Of a stretch of DNA of 64,000 bases, positions 48,136-60,922 are shown piece by piece; positions within the stretch are counted from its first letter, which is position 1, and every line of letters starts with the position of its first letter. The position numbers and the translations under genes were made by a program. Source of the stretch: Callipepla californica brunnescens (taxonomy: Eukaryota > Chordata > Aves > Galliformes > Odontophoridae); the NCBI GenBank assembly GCA_023055505.1, contig JALIRH010000038.1:5402327-5466326 (forward strand), given 5' to 3'. The notes beneath the pieces are model-generated. The model had not been told where the DNA came from. It was given only the letters and a program-made list of their open reading frames with translations, and searched no databases.

Positions 48136-49735
48136 GTGTCTGAGCAAAGCACAAAGGAAAGAGATCCAGGCATGTTTTAAGGAGAGACTTCAGTGCTTGC
48201 TGAGTGTTTTATCTGTACATGAAATAATTCAAGGCAGTTCTGCCTGGGAAAAGAAAAATGTACTATTCCTCAAGTATTACTCTGCTTACAGAGGGAAAAG
48301 CATAACTGTTCAGTCATTTATATATGTTTCCTACCTGAGACAGTACCAGATGGTGCCATGTAGTCTCAGGTTAATCATTGTGTGAGAGACCTGGGCTGGG
48401 AGCCAGACCCACTTCACCGTCAACTGTGAGAACAAGCGATGCTGAACCTTACATAAGATTCACAAGCAGAGCCCTTGCATTTTAAGCAGACATCTGTTAT
48501 GACATTTCATATTTATCTGCTATAAGGGTTCAAACTGAGCCAGAATGTGGCATTATACCATGCCAGTCTTCCCTGGTATGCCTCTCCATTCCTGAAAAAT
48601 ATAAGCTTTCATGAGAAAGAAGTCTTATGTTCTTACAGTGAGGGATGACAGTGTTCCACATAGGTAGTGATGCAGGGCTGAGTCTCCAAATAAACTGAAA
48701 TGGTACTTTGGGGAACCAACTGTCCCTTTTACCATGTCATACAAATAAAAAGCAGGAAACATATTGCTGTGATTCTATTTTCCAAAGGCTTGGTCACATG
48801 AAATGACTCCCCACAAAAAGATGTTGTGGCAGAGAGATAATTGGTTTTAGATCTACTACTTTGTGGCTGCGGAGTCCTATTGACCCCATAGAATAGTGAT
48901 AGGAATGGTATGACCTGCTGCCAAAGCACGTAGTCAGGTTACATAGAGAGTTATTTATACGCCCCATGAAGGTGTAAGAGCGACAGTAGATGGTTTGGAA
49001 TTTAACTCTTAAGAAGGGAGGACAATCTTCCTTCAATCAGTAATCTGCAATATTTTAGCCAGTATTGGTGTATCACCAGTGACAAAAAGCATCTAGGCTT
49101 TTCCAGGACTTTTGAGATTACTAAAGAACTGAGAAAAGTGCCAACAGCTTCCCTCTTACTCACATATGCACACATACTAATGGGAATTTATCCAACCAAA
49201 TGAAGAAGAGACATTACAGTCTAAGAATAATACCTTTTCCTTAATACTCACACTTCAGTGCATGATTGTCCAGGGGAATTCCAAAACAGAATAAATTCAA
49301 TAGGCAAAGTGTTTTACATCACTAATATGAAGATGTTGCACATAGGCCTGGAAGATTTTGTTTTCTTCATGAAAATAAAATCTAATATTATTATTATTTA
49401 GAAAGATGGATTATTTTATTGTTTCAGATTAAAGAATGATTTTGCCTTCTGGCAGATAAAGTTAGAATGCTATATTTCCTCCATACTTTATAGGAGAATT
49501 CCATGGAAATTGAAGGGTGTCCAGTACTAGGCATTCTATAGGAATGATCTGAGTTGAGCTTTTCCATTTAAGCTTCAAATAATAACATTCAGATACTGTC
49601 TCCAACCACTGTGACTATTAGGCAGAATACCATGTTGAGTAGAATAGGACTATGTTTCCTGAAAAGAAAGGCTCTCATAGGAATTTTATTTTTCTAATTA
49701 GTATCAGATGTTCATTGCTGCATCCCTTCAGCAGT

Positions 49736-49797
49736 GCAGCCATGCAGCCATGCAGCCATGCAATATTTCCTCCATTTTGTTGTTGTTGTTGTTGTTT
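49736..49797 (+). repeat. Short tandem repeats: (GCAGCCAT)n then (TTG)n
   Basis: About three units of an octamer, then a 15-bp gap, then about seven TTG units. These are ordinary microsatellites. Confidence 0.8.
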
Positions 49798-50164
49798 TGA
49801 GGTGTCTACTTATGTTAGTTTTGTAGAAGAGAACTTTTCTTATGGAGCTCACAAGCAGCTGATTATCTGCTCAATAAGCAAATCACAACTTGATCCAAAG
49901 AGTTTTATGTATGCACGCATAAACAGAAATACATATGTATGTACACATTTTTGAGTGTTTATTATTAAAAAATATATTAAATTCCCTCTAAAACATTATA
50001 TTTTCTCCCACTTTCCCCATTTGACTGCTATTAAACGTGCTCTTAAAATGTAGTTCTTGATAACAGCTACTTGACAGATTTTATAGTATGTATTTTATTT
50101 ATCCACAAATTAGAACCTTTGAGAAGCAGGTTATTAATTAAAAAAAAATATCTCGAACACATAG

Positions 50165-50202
50165 CAAAGATTTAAAACAGTTTCAAAGATTTAAAACAGT
50201 TG
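50165..50202 (+). repeat. 19-bp direct duplication
   Basis: CAAAGATTTAAAACAGTTT at 50165-50183 is repeated at 50184-50202 with one change at the end. Small and probably from slippage. Confidence 0.85.
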
Positions 50203-50635
50203 CATTCACAAGATGACTGTTTTATTAATGGAGATATTCCAAGTAGCATGGAGGCCTCATTGCATTAAGTTCTGTATATTCGTAGAGTCAGACAGGCCCT
50301 GCTCTGTAATGCTTGAGGCTAATTAGAGATAACAGTTGAGCATTACTTATTTTCATTGATACAGGAACACTCAGGGCCTACTCGAACTCCCACCAAGCTT
50401 AGCTGTAAGACTCCCACTAAAACTAATAGGCTTCAAAACCCATCTCCATTGTGAATCAACTAATTCTTGAGCAATAAAGAACACAAGCAAGCACAATTGA
50501 AAGAGGAAACAAAAAATAAAAAAGGAAGAAGAAATGCTAGAATATCACAGAATGTACTTTGTTCATTTATTTTGACAAGGCTATTTTAAATAATTTATGA
50601 AACTTCATAGTAACACTAATGAATTTAGCGTTCAA

Positions 50636-50670
50636 ATAATGAAGACTTGGTAATGTGGGGTCTTCATTAT
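50636..50670 (+). repeat. Perfect 11-bp inverted repeat with 13-nt loop
   Basis: ATAATGAAGAC (50636-50646) and GTCTTCATTAT (50660-50670) pair fully. The arms are not simple sequence, so this is less likely by chance than the AT palindrome at 34.4 kb. Confidence 0.85.
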
Positions 50671-53270
50671 AATACTCTGCCACTAAGCCTTTGATTAAAA
50701 GATTAAAAGAGCTGAAGCCTCCATTTCATTTATTTCTCTATTTGATTAATTTATTTTGTTTGTAGATTAGTAAATGGAGAATTTCTATTGTAATGGATTG
50801 CCTCTGGCTTTGTAACATGAGACTTGACACACCAAGACTACATTTAATACATCATTTTACATCCTTACAGTGAATGCTCTTTCTACTCAATTGGAGTTTG
50901 GAAGATAGAATTAGATGTCTAAATTTATTGAAAAATGATTTTTTTCCAGCTGTGTTTCCATGTGAGTAAACTATGCCTTTTCTCTGTCTTCCTGGTCCCC
51001 AGACCATGCTTCCCTATATGGACAGTGATACAAAAATGGGTAGATTAGGCAATACAATTGACCAAGCCAATAACCTGATGTTTCAGATATTTACCTGGAC
51101 TATGAAGGCTTTAATGTTCTGTGTCTAAACAGACTGAAATTTTTTCCTCAATAAATGCTAAGCCCCATTGAATGTATTATGTGAAAGACAAAACACATGA
51201 CCACATATTCCCTGACTCTGTCTATCAGAATATCTGCAGTGGTATCAACATATGATGTGCCTTGTAAAAATCATGAAAAAATATTGCAAATAGTCAAGAA
51301 TAGGCTTCTAAACCAGATAACTTTCAAAATAATTGTTGCTTTAACTAATCTTCTCAGAGATCTGTTCTTTACAAAAATATATTACAAAGCTAACATACAT
51401 TTGACCCTGTTTGAATCTATGGGTCTTTTCTGTGTTCAGTTGACAAACCAAATGCATTTCTACCAAGCAGACAATGCTTAAATGGGAGCTAATGTGTTAA
51501 CTTGAAAAGCAGCTGCTCACAAGCACATCTGTAATGATGACTGTAAGCTTCTAATAAGTGAAAGAAACTGTAAAAGTAAATGATCCATACATGTTCTTGA
51601 AGAAACCCTGCTGTCATTAAGATCGGCCTCTGCATGGATACATCAATAGTATAGTTACAAATTCTGTTGCAGATCACTTCATCTTCTAGGTTATGTGATA
51701 GAGAAAGACAGATCTTATCCTGGAGTGTAGGATAAAATGACTTCACAGAGGAAGCCATCATCTAGCTAGATTTCTAAGTGGAAAAAGAAAAAAAGAAAAA
51801 AGAATTGAAAAAAAAACACCCTGTAGTTTTGTAATCTACTATTATAATAGCTCTAATTATACACATACAGAGATTATATTAATGAGCAACTTCTGCACAG
51901 AATCATAACATTCTAGGTTAGTCTTACTAAAGAGTAGTCACTGTGTACAACTGGTATATTTTTAACACATATTGATTAGTTTTCAATGGGAAAACAACTC
52001 TATAATTTCTTTTTTTTTTTTTTTTCATTATAGAAAAGTTCTGTAGGAAAAAATAAGTCTCAGACAATTTCTTTGTAGCCCTAAAAACTTTTTGTGGTAG
52101 AACTTTTAATAAATTTTGGAATTTTGCATTTTGAGGTTTTTTTTTTTCCTCTATCTAGATTTTCTTGTTTAGCCATTGCATTTGTAGTACATTACTATAG
52201 CAATATGTTACTGGCCCTGGCAGCCACATTGCAGTGGTTAAAAACAGTGCTTTTAGTTTTAAAACACTAGTAATCTGCCTCTGACTGAATTTTTATATCT
52301 TTTTTTTGTTGTTCTGTTTTAATGGAAGGGTTGGCATTTATGATATTTATGAAATTTAAATGGATACTTTTAAATGTGTCAATATCTTATTATGACTATA
52401 AACTGCTTTAGGCAGACACAATTATGACCAACTGCCATAAAATGCAGATAGAGACATACTGTCAAAGCAAAAGCTTTGTTAGTTTCATATGGGGCATCTA
52501 ATTGTAAGTACTCTCAAATATACTACATGGTGCTGTACCATAAATTGGGGTATGATTCTGCATCTGATGGAAGAATTAGCAAGCAAGTGCTAATGTGAGT
52601 ATTCTGTAGTCATTTTGGATGGGATTCAAGTCACTTATCTGCAACCATTTAACAGTTAAACTTCTAGTCTAAGCGAGTTATCCAAGCTCTCCCCCCTCCA
52701 AAAAAAAAAAAAAAAAAAAAAAAAGTGATAAGAGAGATGATCACAAGTGTAGGGGAATTCATTTTAGCCTAAAACAGTTGCTTACCATGTGTCAGCTAAA
52801 CACCTGATTGGGGAGATTTTTGTTCCCATTGGCTGTTGAGGGAGTCTTGAAAAAACATTTTCTGCACAATCTGCTTTCAAAATTAACAGTCATTGAGTCT
52901 CAGGACTTTTATCAGCTATAAATAATACTACAGAAACAGGCATACTATTCTGGGATGACTAGAAGTGTAACCTTTGCTATTTATTCTCAATCTCCCTAGA
53001 GATAGAAAATGTATCACGCACAATCCCTTTTGACATTTAATAATATCTACACTGATCTTGCTAATTTTACATCTGGAAAAATTACATCAATGAAACTAAC
53101 CAACGAAATAGAACAGAGTTACAAAATTGGATCCTAAATGTGTCTTTCTCTAGTGGAATGTGAGAGAGGGATCAAGAGCTTGCTTCCAGTATACATATGT
53201 CTTCAGGATGGATCATTCCTGTGACTATGAGGCATTATGTCTGCAGATATGATGTGTGCTGTGTACAGAT

Positions 53271-53746
53271 ACATACTGGGAACCAACAGCTTCCCTTTAG
53301 ATAGGCTGTATGTGTCCTGGCCCAGCCCATCCAGTGGCCATCCCCTGCCCCACATCATCATGGAGGTAATTCTACCCCATGGAGCAGCCCAGCCCCAGCC
53401 ACATACCCTTCACACAGCAACAGCCAAACATCAGTGTGCTATTAATGGTGACTGGGCTGAAACTAGGTCACACGGAGGCCACAGTGCAGCCCTAACTCAA
53501 GTTATGACATATAATTTTATGCATACGTTGGCTAAATGCAGTCCCGTGAGAAGCAGAAAATATGTAGCTGTGCTTTCCATTGTGATAAATGAATCCGAGA
53601 ATACGTTTTAAGATTCAAAAAAAGAACCCTCATGTTTTTTTACTATAGTTGCTACTCCATTTTCAGTTGACATAAATACATTATCTGCAAATTTTTAAAT
53701 GGAATGTATAGAGCTGAAATCTGATATTCAACTCAAAAATCTGATT
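53271..53746. other. Locally GC-rich non-coding segment
   Basis: About 53270-53480 is richer in C and G than its surroundings (CCAGCCCATCCAGTGGCC and similar). A 124-codon frame at 53237-53611 has no domain that I recognise. Could be a worn repeat. Confidence 0.35.
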
Positions 53747-53935
53747 CTGTCATTCATGCATATGCATGCTTTTGTTCATCATTGGTGAAAATGCAGAGCT
53801 AATGGTGGTCACCATGTCGAAAAAGAGTGTTTTGTAGCTGAGAAATTGCTCTATCAAAAAATGTTACTGTGCTCTTTGTATCTACTGTAGCTTCCATGGA
53901 AATTGAGCCATTACATTCAGAGTAACCTATGTAGT
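53747..53935 (+). mobile_element. Mariner-type DNA transposon fragment, 3' end
   Basis: GGTGAAAATGCAGAGCTAATGG, TTTTGTAGCTGAGAAATTGC and the end GAGCCATTACATTCAGAGTAACC match the 3' half and terminal inverted repeat of the same GalluHop-like family seen at 9.55 kb. It has no transposase coding capacity. The 5' part is absent. Confidence 0.75.
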
Positions 53936-56270
53936 TTATTTGCAGCTCAAGGCAATTCCTCTTCATTCAGTGAGGTCCAGGCAAACCAAAACATTGCAAG
54001 ACCATGCCTTAAGATCTCTGGCAACATGTAACTCCAAATTATGCAAATGAATGTGCATGTTGCAAATGTATTACACAAAACTGAAGTAAGAACAATTCTG
54101 CTTAGGAAAATTACTGAGATTTCAAAACTTTCTGCTTGATTTTTCACATCATTTTGAAGAAAGGAGGGAGAGAATCTCCCATGAAGCAAACTGCAAAGAA
54201 TGAACATTGCTTCAGTGACTGCAGAACACTTGCTCTACACTGACACCTTAAACACTTGTTGTCCCTTTATTGAATGACTGCTTTAGCTTACCTATACTTA
54301 TACTTTTTCTATTTTTACCCATACTCCTGTCCTGAAGACCCTTGCTGATTTCTGCTGGCTGTGAGTGCATGTAGCATTTCCACAGCTTTCTGCTTTCAGT
54401 GGCTCATATCCTGTAAACTACTGCTGTTAGACAGGGACTCTGGGAAAGGCATCTAAGACTCTTGCCTACCATTATTATCAATCACAGTAAATGTGTGTGC
54501 AGTAGTTGGGATATTTCCATTTATGAAGCTCCTAGCCCTATTTCAAATGTAGTTCTGAGAGATGCTTAATACTGACAATGTCTATGGAGTGCATTGTGGC
54601 ATGAAAGTGGACTTTCCTACTTATTTACAAAAATACCTTTCCTCCTGTGTCACATACAAACGGAAAGGGATGGCGTGGAAAACCTGTCTTACAGATTTAA
54701 ATAGCCAGTGACCAAGTTGCTGTTTCTTGTCTTTTCTTTGCTAAAAGGAAGCATGCCTTCTAATAGGCAAACACAATCTCAATTCCAGCTCTGTTGTTTC
54801 ACTTACAAATAGTCCCACTTACTACCCTCCAAGGACTAAAACAAAAGTACCAACCAGGAGCAAAGTACTTTTAATACATTTAATTTCTACATCAGGATCA
54901 CAAGGCACTATAAATGTTTATTTTCTGTCCAATGTGGAATAGTTGAGTACAACCAAAATTTTCTAATCCCCACCAAACTTTTTCACTTCACTGGAAGTGC
55001 ACTGTACAAAACAGTAGGAGATAAATACTTGTTTTCTGGTATGCAAACGTAATTGAAAATGACAAGCATGCTATGAGTTTGTACAACAGAAAATAATATG
55101 TAACTTTATTTCTTAACAGTATATAATTTTTAAATACATTAAATTCATCTTCTTTAATTTTAACATTTACTACATAATTCTATCTCCTTTCTAGAAATAA
55201 TTTAATTTGAGGCTATTTAATTTAAGGGTCCGCTGCCTTTTTCCAAGTTTCAAAACACATTTTTCCTAAAGTCTGACATTTAAAACTCCACATCTGAAAT
55301 CACAGTAATTTTCTTCATATCCACATTACATGTTATGTCAGAAAAGGTTCTGCAGTAATACAATGTGATATGTCTATATTAAGGGACCATTATGATCATT
55401 TATTTTGTGAAGAAATTATGAACCCTCTGCTATAATCACATTTTTCCATACATCACTAAAAGGATAGCCAAAAACAATCCTCCTTTAAGATTCAAAATGA
55501 TGGTGTGAAATTAGTTTCAAAGATAGCTTAAAAATCATTGTGGGGTAACCTTTATTTTTTACTCCTTATCACTAAGTGACAGCAGCATATATCAGAAAAT
55601 ATGCATAAGAGAAGACCACGACATTCTGATCTGATCAGACAGCTGCTCTCCCATAACCAACCAAGAAGAAAGTAATAGAAAACGGGATAATTACAGCCTA
55701 TATCATCAGCTGCTTAAAAAAGGGGTACAAAATTCAGTACAGAAAAACACTATGGTGAGATCATCTTTTCCCTGTGACCAGAAAGAAGGATCAGTGACCT
55801 TTGCAAGAAGGATCATGTGACTCCTCCTCTACTGATCCTACATAAGATGGAGGAGGTCCATGGGAAGATGTGGCGGGGGAGAGGACAAATTTAGACCAGC
55901 ATGGCAGAGAGAAAACAAAAAGGATTCATCTTGTAAGAGTTTTGGCTTGACAGCCTATTAAAAGATGTTTTTTGTTTGTTAAGAGGAATGTGATTACAAT
56001 TCCAGGCAAATGAGGGGACTACACAAGCATTTCCCCCAGTTCTTTGTTCTGAGAACTGCTTTGTTGGGCAGAATGATCTGGTGAGTATTCACTACCTCAG
56101 AGTAGTTCATGAACCATGTAGAGAACATACTCAGGACTGAGTTTCTATTTCTCTCTAAGGTATTTTGGAGTAGGGCCCTTATACACTATGCATTAAGGGG
56201 CAGAATGATCTCAGGACCGTTTTCCTCAGATACTCAAGCTGAGAATGAAGTATGAGCAGGGTAAACCATA
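53936..56270. other. Non-coding stretch, nothing recognised
   Basis: AT-rich, no gene, RNA or clear repeat. Frames to 86 codons lack motifs. Confidence 0.5.
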
Positions 56271-56273
56271 CGT

Positions 56274-56316
56274 ATGTGTATATATCTATATCTATATATA
56301 TATATATATATACACG
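56274..56316 (+). repeat. (TA)n-type microsatellite
   Basis: TATATCTATATCTATATATATATATATATATAC-type run. Likely length-variable. The frame of 129 codons that begins nearby (56274) starts in this repeat and is not a gene. Confidence 0.85.
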
Positions 56317-56319
56317 CCT

Positions 56320-57939
56320 TTCAATTTCACTTAAGGAAGGTGTTAGCAGTAAAGGAGTTAATTTTATCTAATATAAGCAAACCAACAAAATTTCTCAGAT
56401 ACTCACGTGCTGTTAGTTCACCATGGACCTTATTGCTGAATTTCTTTCAGCATTATTTTGTTTTAGATCCTGCCCTCATTTTTGGCAATATCCCTTCATT
56501 TGCCTTGAAGGCTACAGTAGAAAGTTATTTTGAATACAGAGCTAAATGCAAAAAAAATGCAAGTAAGTTCATCTTTATATGCATACATTTACTAAATACA
56601 GGATGTTTAGCATCTTTCCCTTTGGCTTTATTTATAAGACATTCATTCTCTCTCCACAGGTGAATGAAAACCAATAGGCTCACACAACCTGTTTACAAAT
56701 ATGTCCTGTTTTTATCTATGATTACTTCACAGCACTGCTGTGCTTCTCTGATGTGCTGGGCTTCAGTCACAGTCCTGATATAAGCAATGTGTTACTTTCC
56801 CAACCAAAGAAAATGTAATTTAAACAAGCTTGTCAACGGTAGGGCCCAGCAGGCAGGTGAGGCAAGGAATCCAAAGGAGGGTCAGATTTCCTGGTATTTC
56901 TCTACTACCACAGAAGATTAGAAGATAATGCTTCTCGTTTGGAAGAAACGAATGAAATCTGGAAGTGCAATGCATCCTCGAAAGTTTATAGTGAGAGGGA
57001 GGTATTTGCTTGGCATCAAACCAGTGCCAGTAATAAAAGCTGTGTGGAAGTGATGTGCTTCATGGCACAGTACACATGATGCTGTTCCATGACCTGATAG
57101 TCAGCCTCGGGCCTTTTGTAGAGAAATGTTATGCAATTCTTACAGCTCTAACCCAGCAAAGGCTGCTCTCTCACCTTCTTTTCTCTCTGTCTGCTTGTTT
57201 CCTTTGTTGGATGGTGCAGGGATACGTTTTTTTCTGTTCCTTGTGGGGAACAAATTATCAATCTATCTGCCTCCCCTTTGATAAGGTAGGCAATGAGCAC
57301 TGGGCAGAAACTGTTGCATATCAATTCATAATTTCCCCTAGAAATATAAATAATCTATTTGTTGTTGTTTTTCTCACAGGAATAATTTGCCTTGTCAACC
57401 TAACAGACAATATCAACAGCTCCCTAAACTTTAGCAGAAGCATTAACTTCATGTTCTAGGAAATTTATGGCTAAAGGCTTCATCAGAAAAATTTCATGAG
57501 ATGGTTCAGTTGCTGCTCAAGTCCTGAAAATTACTTACTGAAAGCAAAGTTCATCTGAGGTCTGTTTTTGCTGTGACCTCTGTGAGTGTCTGAAATCTTT
57601 AAATCAGTGTTCATCTTACAACATAATGCTCTGTTACTGTAACAAGGTGCACGCGGACTAAGCTGAATCAGGATAATTAACTTTCGTTTTGTTTTTTTTT
57701 CCTTTTTTTTTTTTTTTTTTGTAATCTGAAACAGTGAATGAGAAAATTAAGCTGGTTCAAGCTGTTTCCTTTTTCTTCCTTAATACCTTTATTATTTTTA
57801 AATGTTTGATGTGAATTCTGTCATTATAGGGTTTTGCTAAATAATAAGACTAAATAATATTGAAGAGAATTTTTTTTTCCTAATATAAAAAAAAGTCACA
57901 CTATTTTATTTATTTATTTATGGAAGTATGCTACTGACG
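56320..57939. other. Non-coding stretch, nothing recognised
   Basis: No gene supported. A hydrophobic 134-codon frame at 57055-57459 has no known domain. A T-rich tract lies near 57689-57720 and (TTTA)n near 57903-57922. Confidence 0.45.
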
Positions 57940-58790
57940 CTGTCAGACCTGGTGGAGTCCTGTATTCGTAATCCTGGCTTCTAGAGCTGAGCATGGTGTG
58001 TGCTGGAACACAGGGATTCTCTCCATATCATTCCCGTGTGTCTGGTGCTAGTCTCATTTTCAGCTTTGGCCAGAGGTAGGGATGAGCACATACTCCAGAG
58101 ATGTGCACAGACCCGCTGCACAGAGGACAGTATGGTCACACAGACTGCCAGAATCAAGCAGTGCCCTTAGCAACGCTCACAGACAGGATCACCAAAACCC
58201 GTAGAAAATAGAACCATTAATACCAGTCCTGCTCTTTCTTTTGTGAAAATTCTATAAGTGAAAGCACACACCCTCACTCTCTTAATGGCCCTGTACACCC
58301 TCACTCTCTTAATGGCCACATACACCCACAATGAGACTCAGGATGGCTTCCGTCTAGTGTCCATTCCTGGACCTTGGGCCCATTGCCAGCTTCTGGCACA
58401 GACCCTGGGCCCTTCCAGATGGATATTCCCTCCTACCCACTAGCTAGTCCTGTTCCTAACACATAGACTTCTCATTCATATATAATCACCTTTGCTCCTT
58501 CATTTGCTGCCACATAGGTATATCGGTCCTGTGGCTGGGTTCCCCCTTTCCAGCTACTGACACAGACTTTGCAGCATTCACACACAGGGGATAGGAAGTG
58601 AGACCGCACAGAAGAAATTGGTTGGTAGAAAGATTCACTAATAAGATAGGCAGCTGCCACCTTTTATTCCCTCCTCTCTACTTTACTGAAATCTCTTTCC
58701 AATTTACCCAGACCCTTCCCTTTCTCCACCTTTGGCCCTTTTCGCTGAACATCTTACAGAAAGATTTGCAGAGTACCAAAAACCAGCCTT
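57940..58790. other. Mixed-composition block, possible worn repeat
   Basis: More C-rich than its surroundings, with a 27-bp tandem duplication inside and repeated phrases such as GGGCCC and GACACAGAC/GGCACAGAC. It could be a degraded LTR or other old insertion, but I cannot place a family or boundaries. Confidence 0.3.
58268..58321 (+). repeat. 27-bp tandem duplication (two copies)
   Basis: Units at 58268-58294 and 58295-58321, each starting ACACCCTCACTCTCTTAATG and differing in the last few bases, followed by a 6-base partial third unit. Confidence 0.9.
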
Positions 58791-59219
58791 AATATCTGAT
58801 AATACTGATATTAGTCTTATTTCTCCCTCTCATGAATTACAAAGTTCAGGATGACTCATTTCAAGACTATGTCTGAGTGCTGCCTTTAATGGCTTGTGGA
58901 CTGGCTACTTAGGAGTTCTTTTCTTTGATATTGTCTCTGTTATTTCTTTGGTTTTGGTCATTTATTTTGCACTTGAGTCCTTAAAAAGAAAGGTAGTTCA
59001 ATGAACAACTTGTTGTTGCTTTTTTTTTTTTTTTTTCCATGCAGCTTTTTTTTACCTGTATGTTTTAGAAGACTTGGCTGCCCGGAATGGGCAAAGCAAG
59101 GGTGCAGGTTTGAGAAACAAACTTCTGGCACTGGAATTCCCCCTTGTGAAGCCACCCTGCAAGCTTCTGGTGCTTAGGCAGTTTGGCTAGCAGCCTTCTG
59201 CCTGATCCACAGAGGATGG

Positions 59220-59700
59220 AGTACCCGTGAGATGTAGAAGTCGGGTCCCCGGAGTGTGACCCCCTCCCCATATACAGGGCTGCTCTCCCCTCAGACTTCT
59301 AAGCCCGAGCTGCAGCTGCGAGCCGGGAAACGATCTCTGTGGTCTCACTGCTCCCTCTTTTGGAGTCTAGAGAGAAAGAAATGCGGTGACAAGGGAGAAG
59401 AAATCGGTCGGAGGCAGGGAGAGTGGTGCGAGAAGCGGCAACTGGGTGAAGCAGCAACCAGAACAGAGCGCACAGAGAGGATGGGGTGGGGTAGGGGGCC
59501 AGAAACAAAAAAGGGCTTGTAGGGGCTGTGAACGGGGAGAGGAAGAGAATGTCGGAGGGAGGGCATGGGCAGGCTGTGGAAGACATAAAGGACAGGAGCA
59601 GGAGAAAGAGCTGACGCTGGATTAAAAGCTGGGGAAGGAGAGACAGATTTAAACTGGTAGCAATGTAAAATAGGAACGTGAGCAGAGAGGGGCTTCGAAG
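59220..59700. promoter_or_regulatory. CpG-enriched block, possible promoter or first exon
   Basis: By hand count, about 18 CpGs lie in roughly 480 bp, with clearly higher GC than the flanks. It is the only such block besides the LTRs. Several AGGGAG/GGTGAAGC phrases and a possible donor AAC|GTGAGC near 59676 are present. There is no protein-coding frame with a domain. It could be a CpG-island promoter for a non-coding or distant gene, or simply purine-rich DNA. Confidence 0.35.
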
Positions 59701-60649
59701 AACTCTGTGGGAATTTTGATCTGGAGAGTGTGAAATCTATAGGATTAATTCCTGCTTCAGTCAGGAGTTGTATTCCTCCTTATTTTTATTTTTTCACAAC
59801 TGCTATCTGGGAAATAGCTGTATAATTCAATCCACTGGTGAAATCCCGATCTCATCTGGTTCTCGTAGTTGATTTACATATAAAGAAACAGCCTAACACA
59901 ATCATTAGCCATATGTAAAACTTTCCAAATAATCTTTAATGCAGAGAAATATGCCATGAGTTCCACAGCCCAAATCAGCAGATGTGTGTGGTGTGTCGTA
60001 GTTTCAGCTTTAACCAGAGTTTTTCTCCTTTCCTCTGATAATAATATTTCTCTTGGACATATTTCTTTTTTCTCATTTTTAAGTAAATGTCTGACAGTTC
60101 TGGGCTCACTTGCAGTAGCTATTTTTTTGTTTGTTTGTTTTGTTTTTCTCTCTTACAAATACTTCCCCTGATGCCATGCTGACCTTTTGAATTCTTTCCA
60201 TCTCAGCAGCTTCATCTTAAGAAGACAGTCCTCCCAGGCTTCCCCCTGCTCCCTCTTTCTCCTTTTAAGCAAGTACTACTGGGTAAATAGATCCATATTA
60301 TCAACAACAATGCACTGCAATTCAGTCACTTTTAGCAGGAACTGCCTATTAAGTATTTTTTGCTCAAGACTTTCCAAGGTGCCACAAGTAAATACTTGAA
60401 GTAAATGTCAAGCTTTCTTCCAACTTTCAAGAAAAAATCAGGGAAGATTTCAAGGACATTGCAAGGATTTTTACTTATCATATTTCATATTCCATACAAT
60501 GTAATGTCTGAGTTCTACAAGTATGGGGGTGTTTTTTAGGGTTATATGAATTTATTTACAACTGTTCTTAAACATTTTCCTCTCGTGTTGTTTTTTTTTT
60601 TTTTTTTTTCCTTTTGGTTAACTTAATCACGATCTACATGCTGCAGCAA
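59701..60649. other. Non-coding stretch, nothing recognised
   Basis: AT-rich, with a T run of about 23 near 60590-60610. No gene or transposon seen before the mariner fragment. Confidence 0.45.
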
Positions 60650-60922
60650 GAGTCATTTAGCAACTGTTGATGAATGTCCATGGGTGCAATTTTCCTTACA
60701 TGGAGGGATTCAGGGACACACCTTTGCTTTCGTACACAGTTCCATGTCAGACTACATTCTGCCAGACTGCCTCTCTGCTGCCACCTGTCAAACGACAGCA
60801 AAACGTAAACAGAATATTGATAGGAAGGTTCAGCCTCTACTGAGATACCACCAACATCCACCTTAGATATTGTGCACCAAGATGAGAAAATAGAAGACAT
60901 TACTTTCAGAACAGCCCTGATA
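60650..60922 (-). mobile_element. Mariner-type DNA transposon fragment (minus strand)
   Basis: Read on the minus strand it begins with the terminal inverted repeat (CAGGGCTGTTCTGAAAGTAA) near 60922 and runs into the start of a decayed transposase. A minus-strand frame (60634-60969) still contains KIAPMDIHQQLLN, the worn N-terminal motif of mariner transposase. Truncated at about 60650. Same family as the 9.55-kb copy. Confidence 0.78.

Larger units (their letters stand above)
47371..53270. other. Non-coding stretch with simple repeats and a strong inverted repeat
   Basis: No gene supported. There is a purine-rich tract at about 47970-48135, an 8-bp GCAGCCAT repeat near 49736-49761 followed by (TTG)n near 49776-49797, a 19-bp direct duplication at 50165-50202, an inverted repeat at 50636-50670, and an A run of about 26 near 52699-52724. 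Sequence around 50560-50830 looks less random than its surroundings. Confidence 0.5.

Noticed and set aside
53237..53611. 124-codon frame in a GC-richer segment
   Set aside because: No domain, signal peptide or splice context. Composition alone explains the open frame.
57055..57459. Hydrophobic 134-codon frame
   Set aside because: No recognisable domain. T-rich DNA favours hydrophobic codons.
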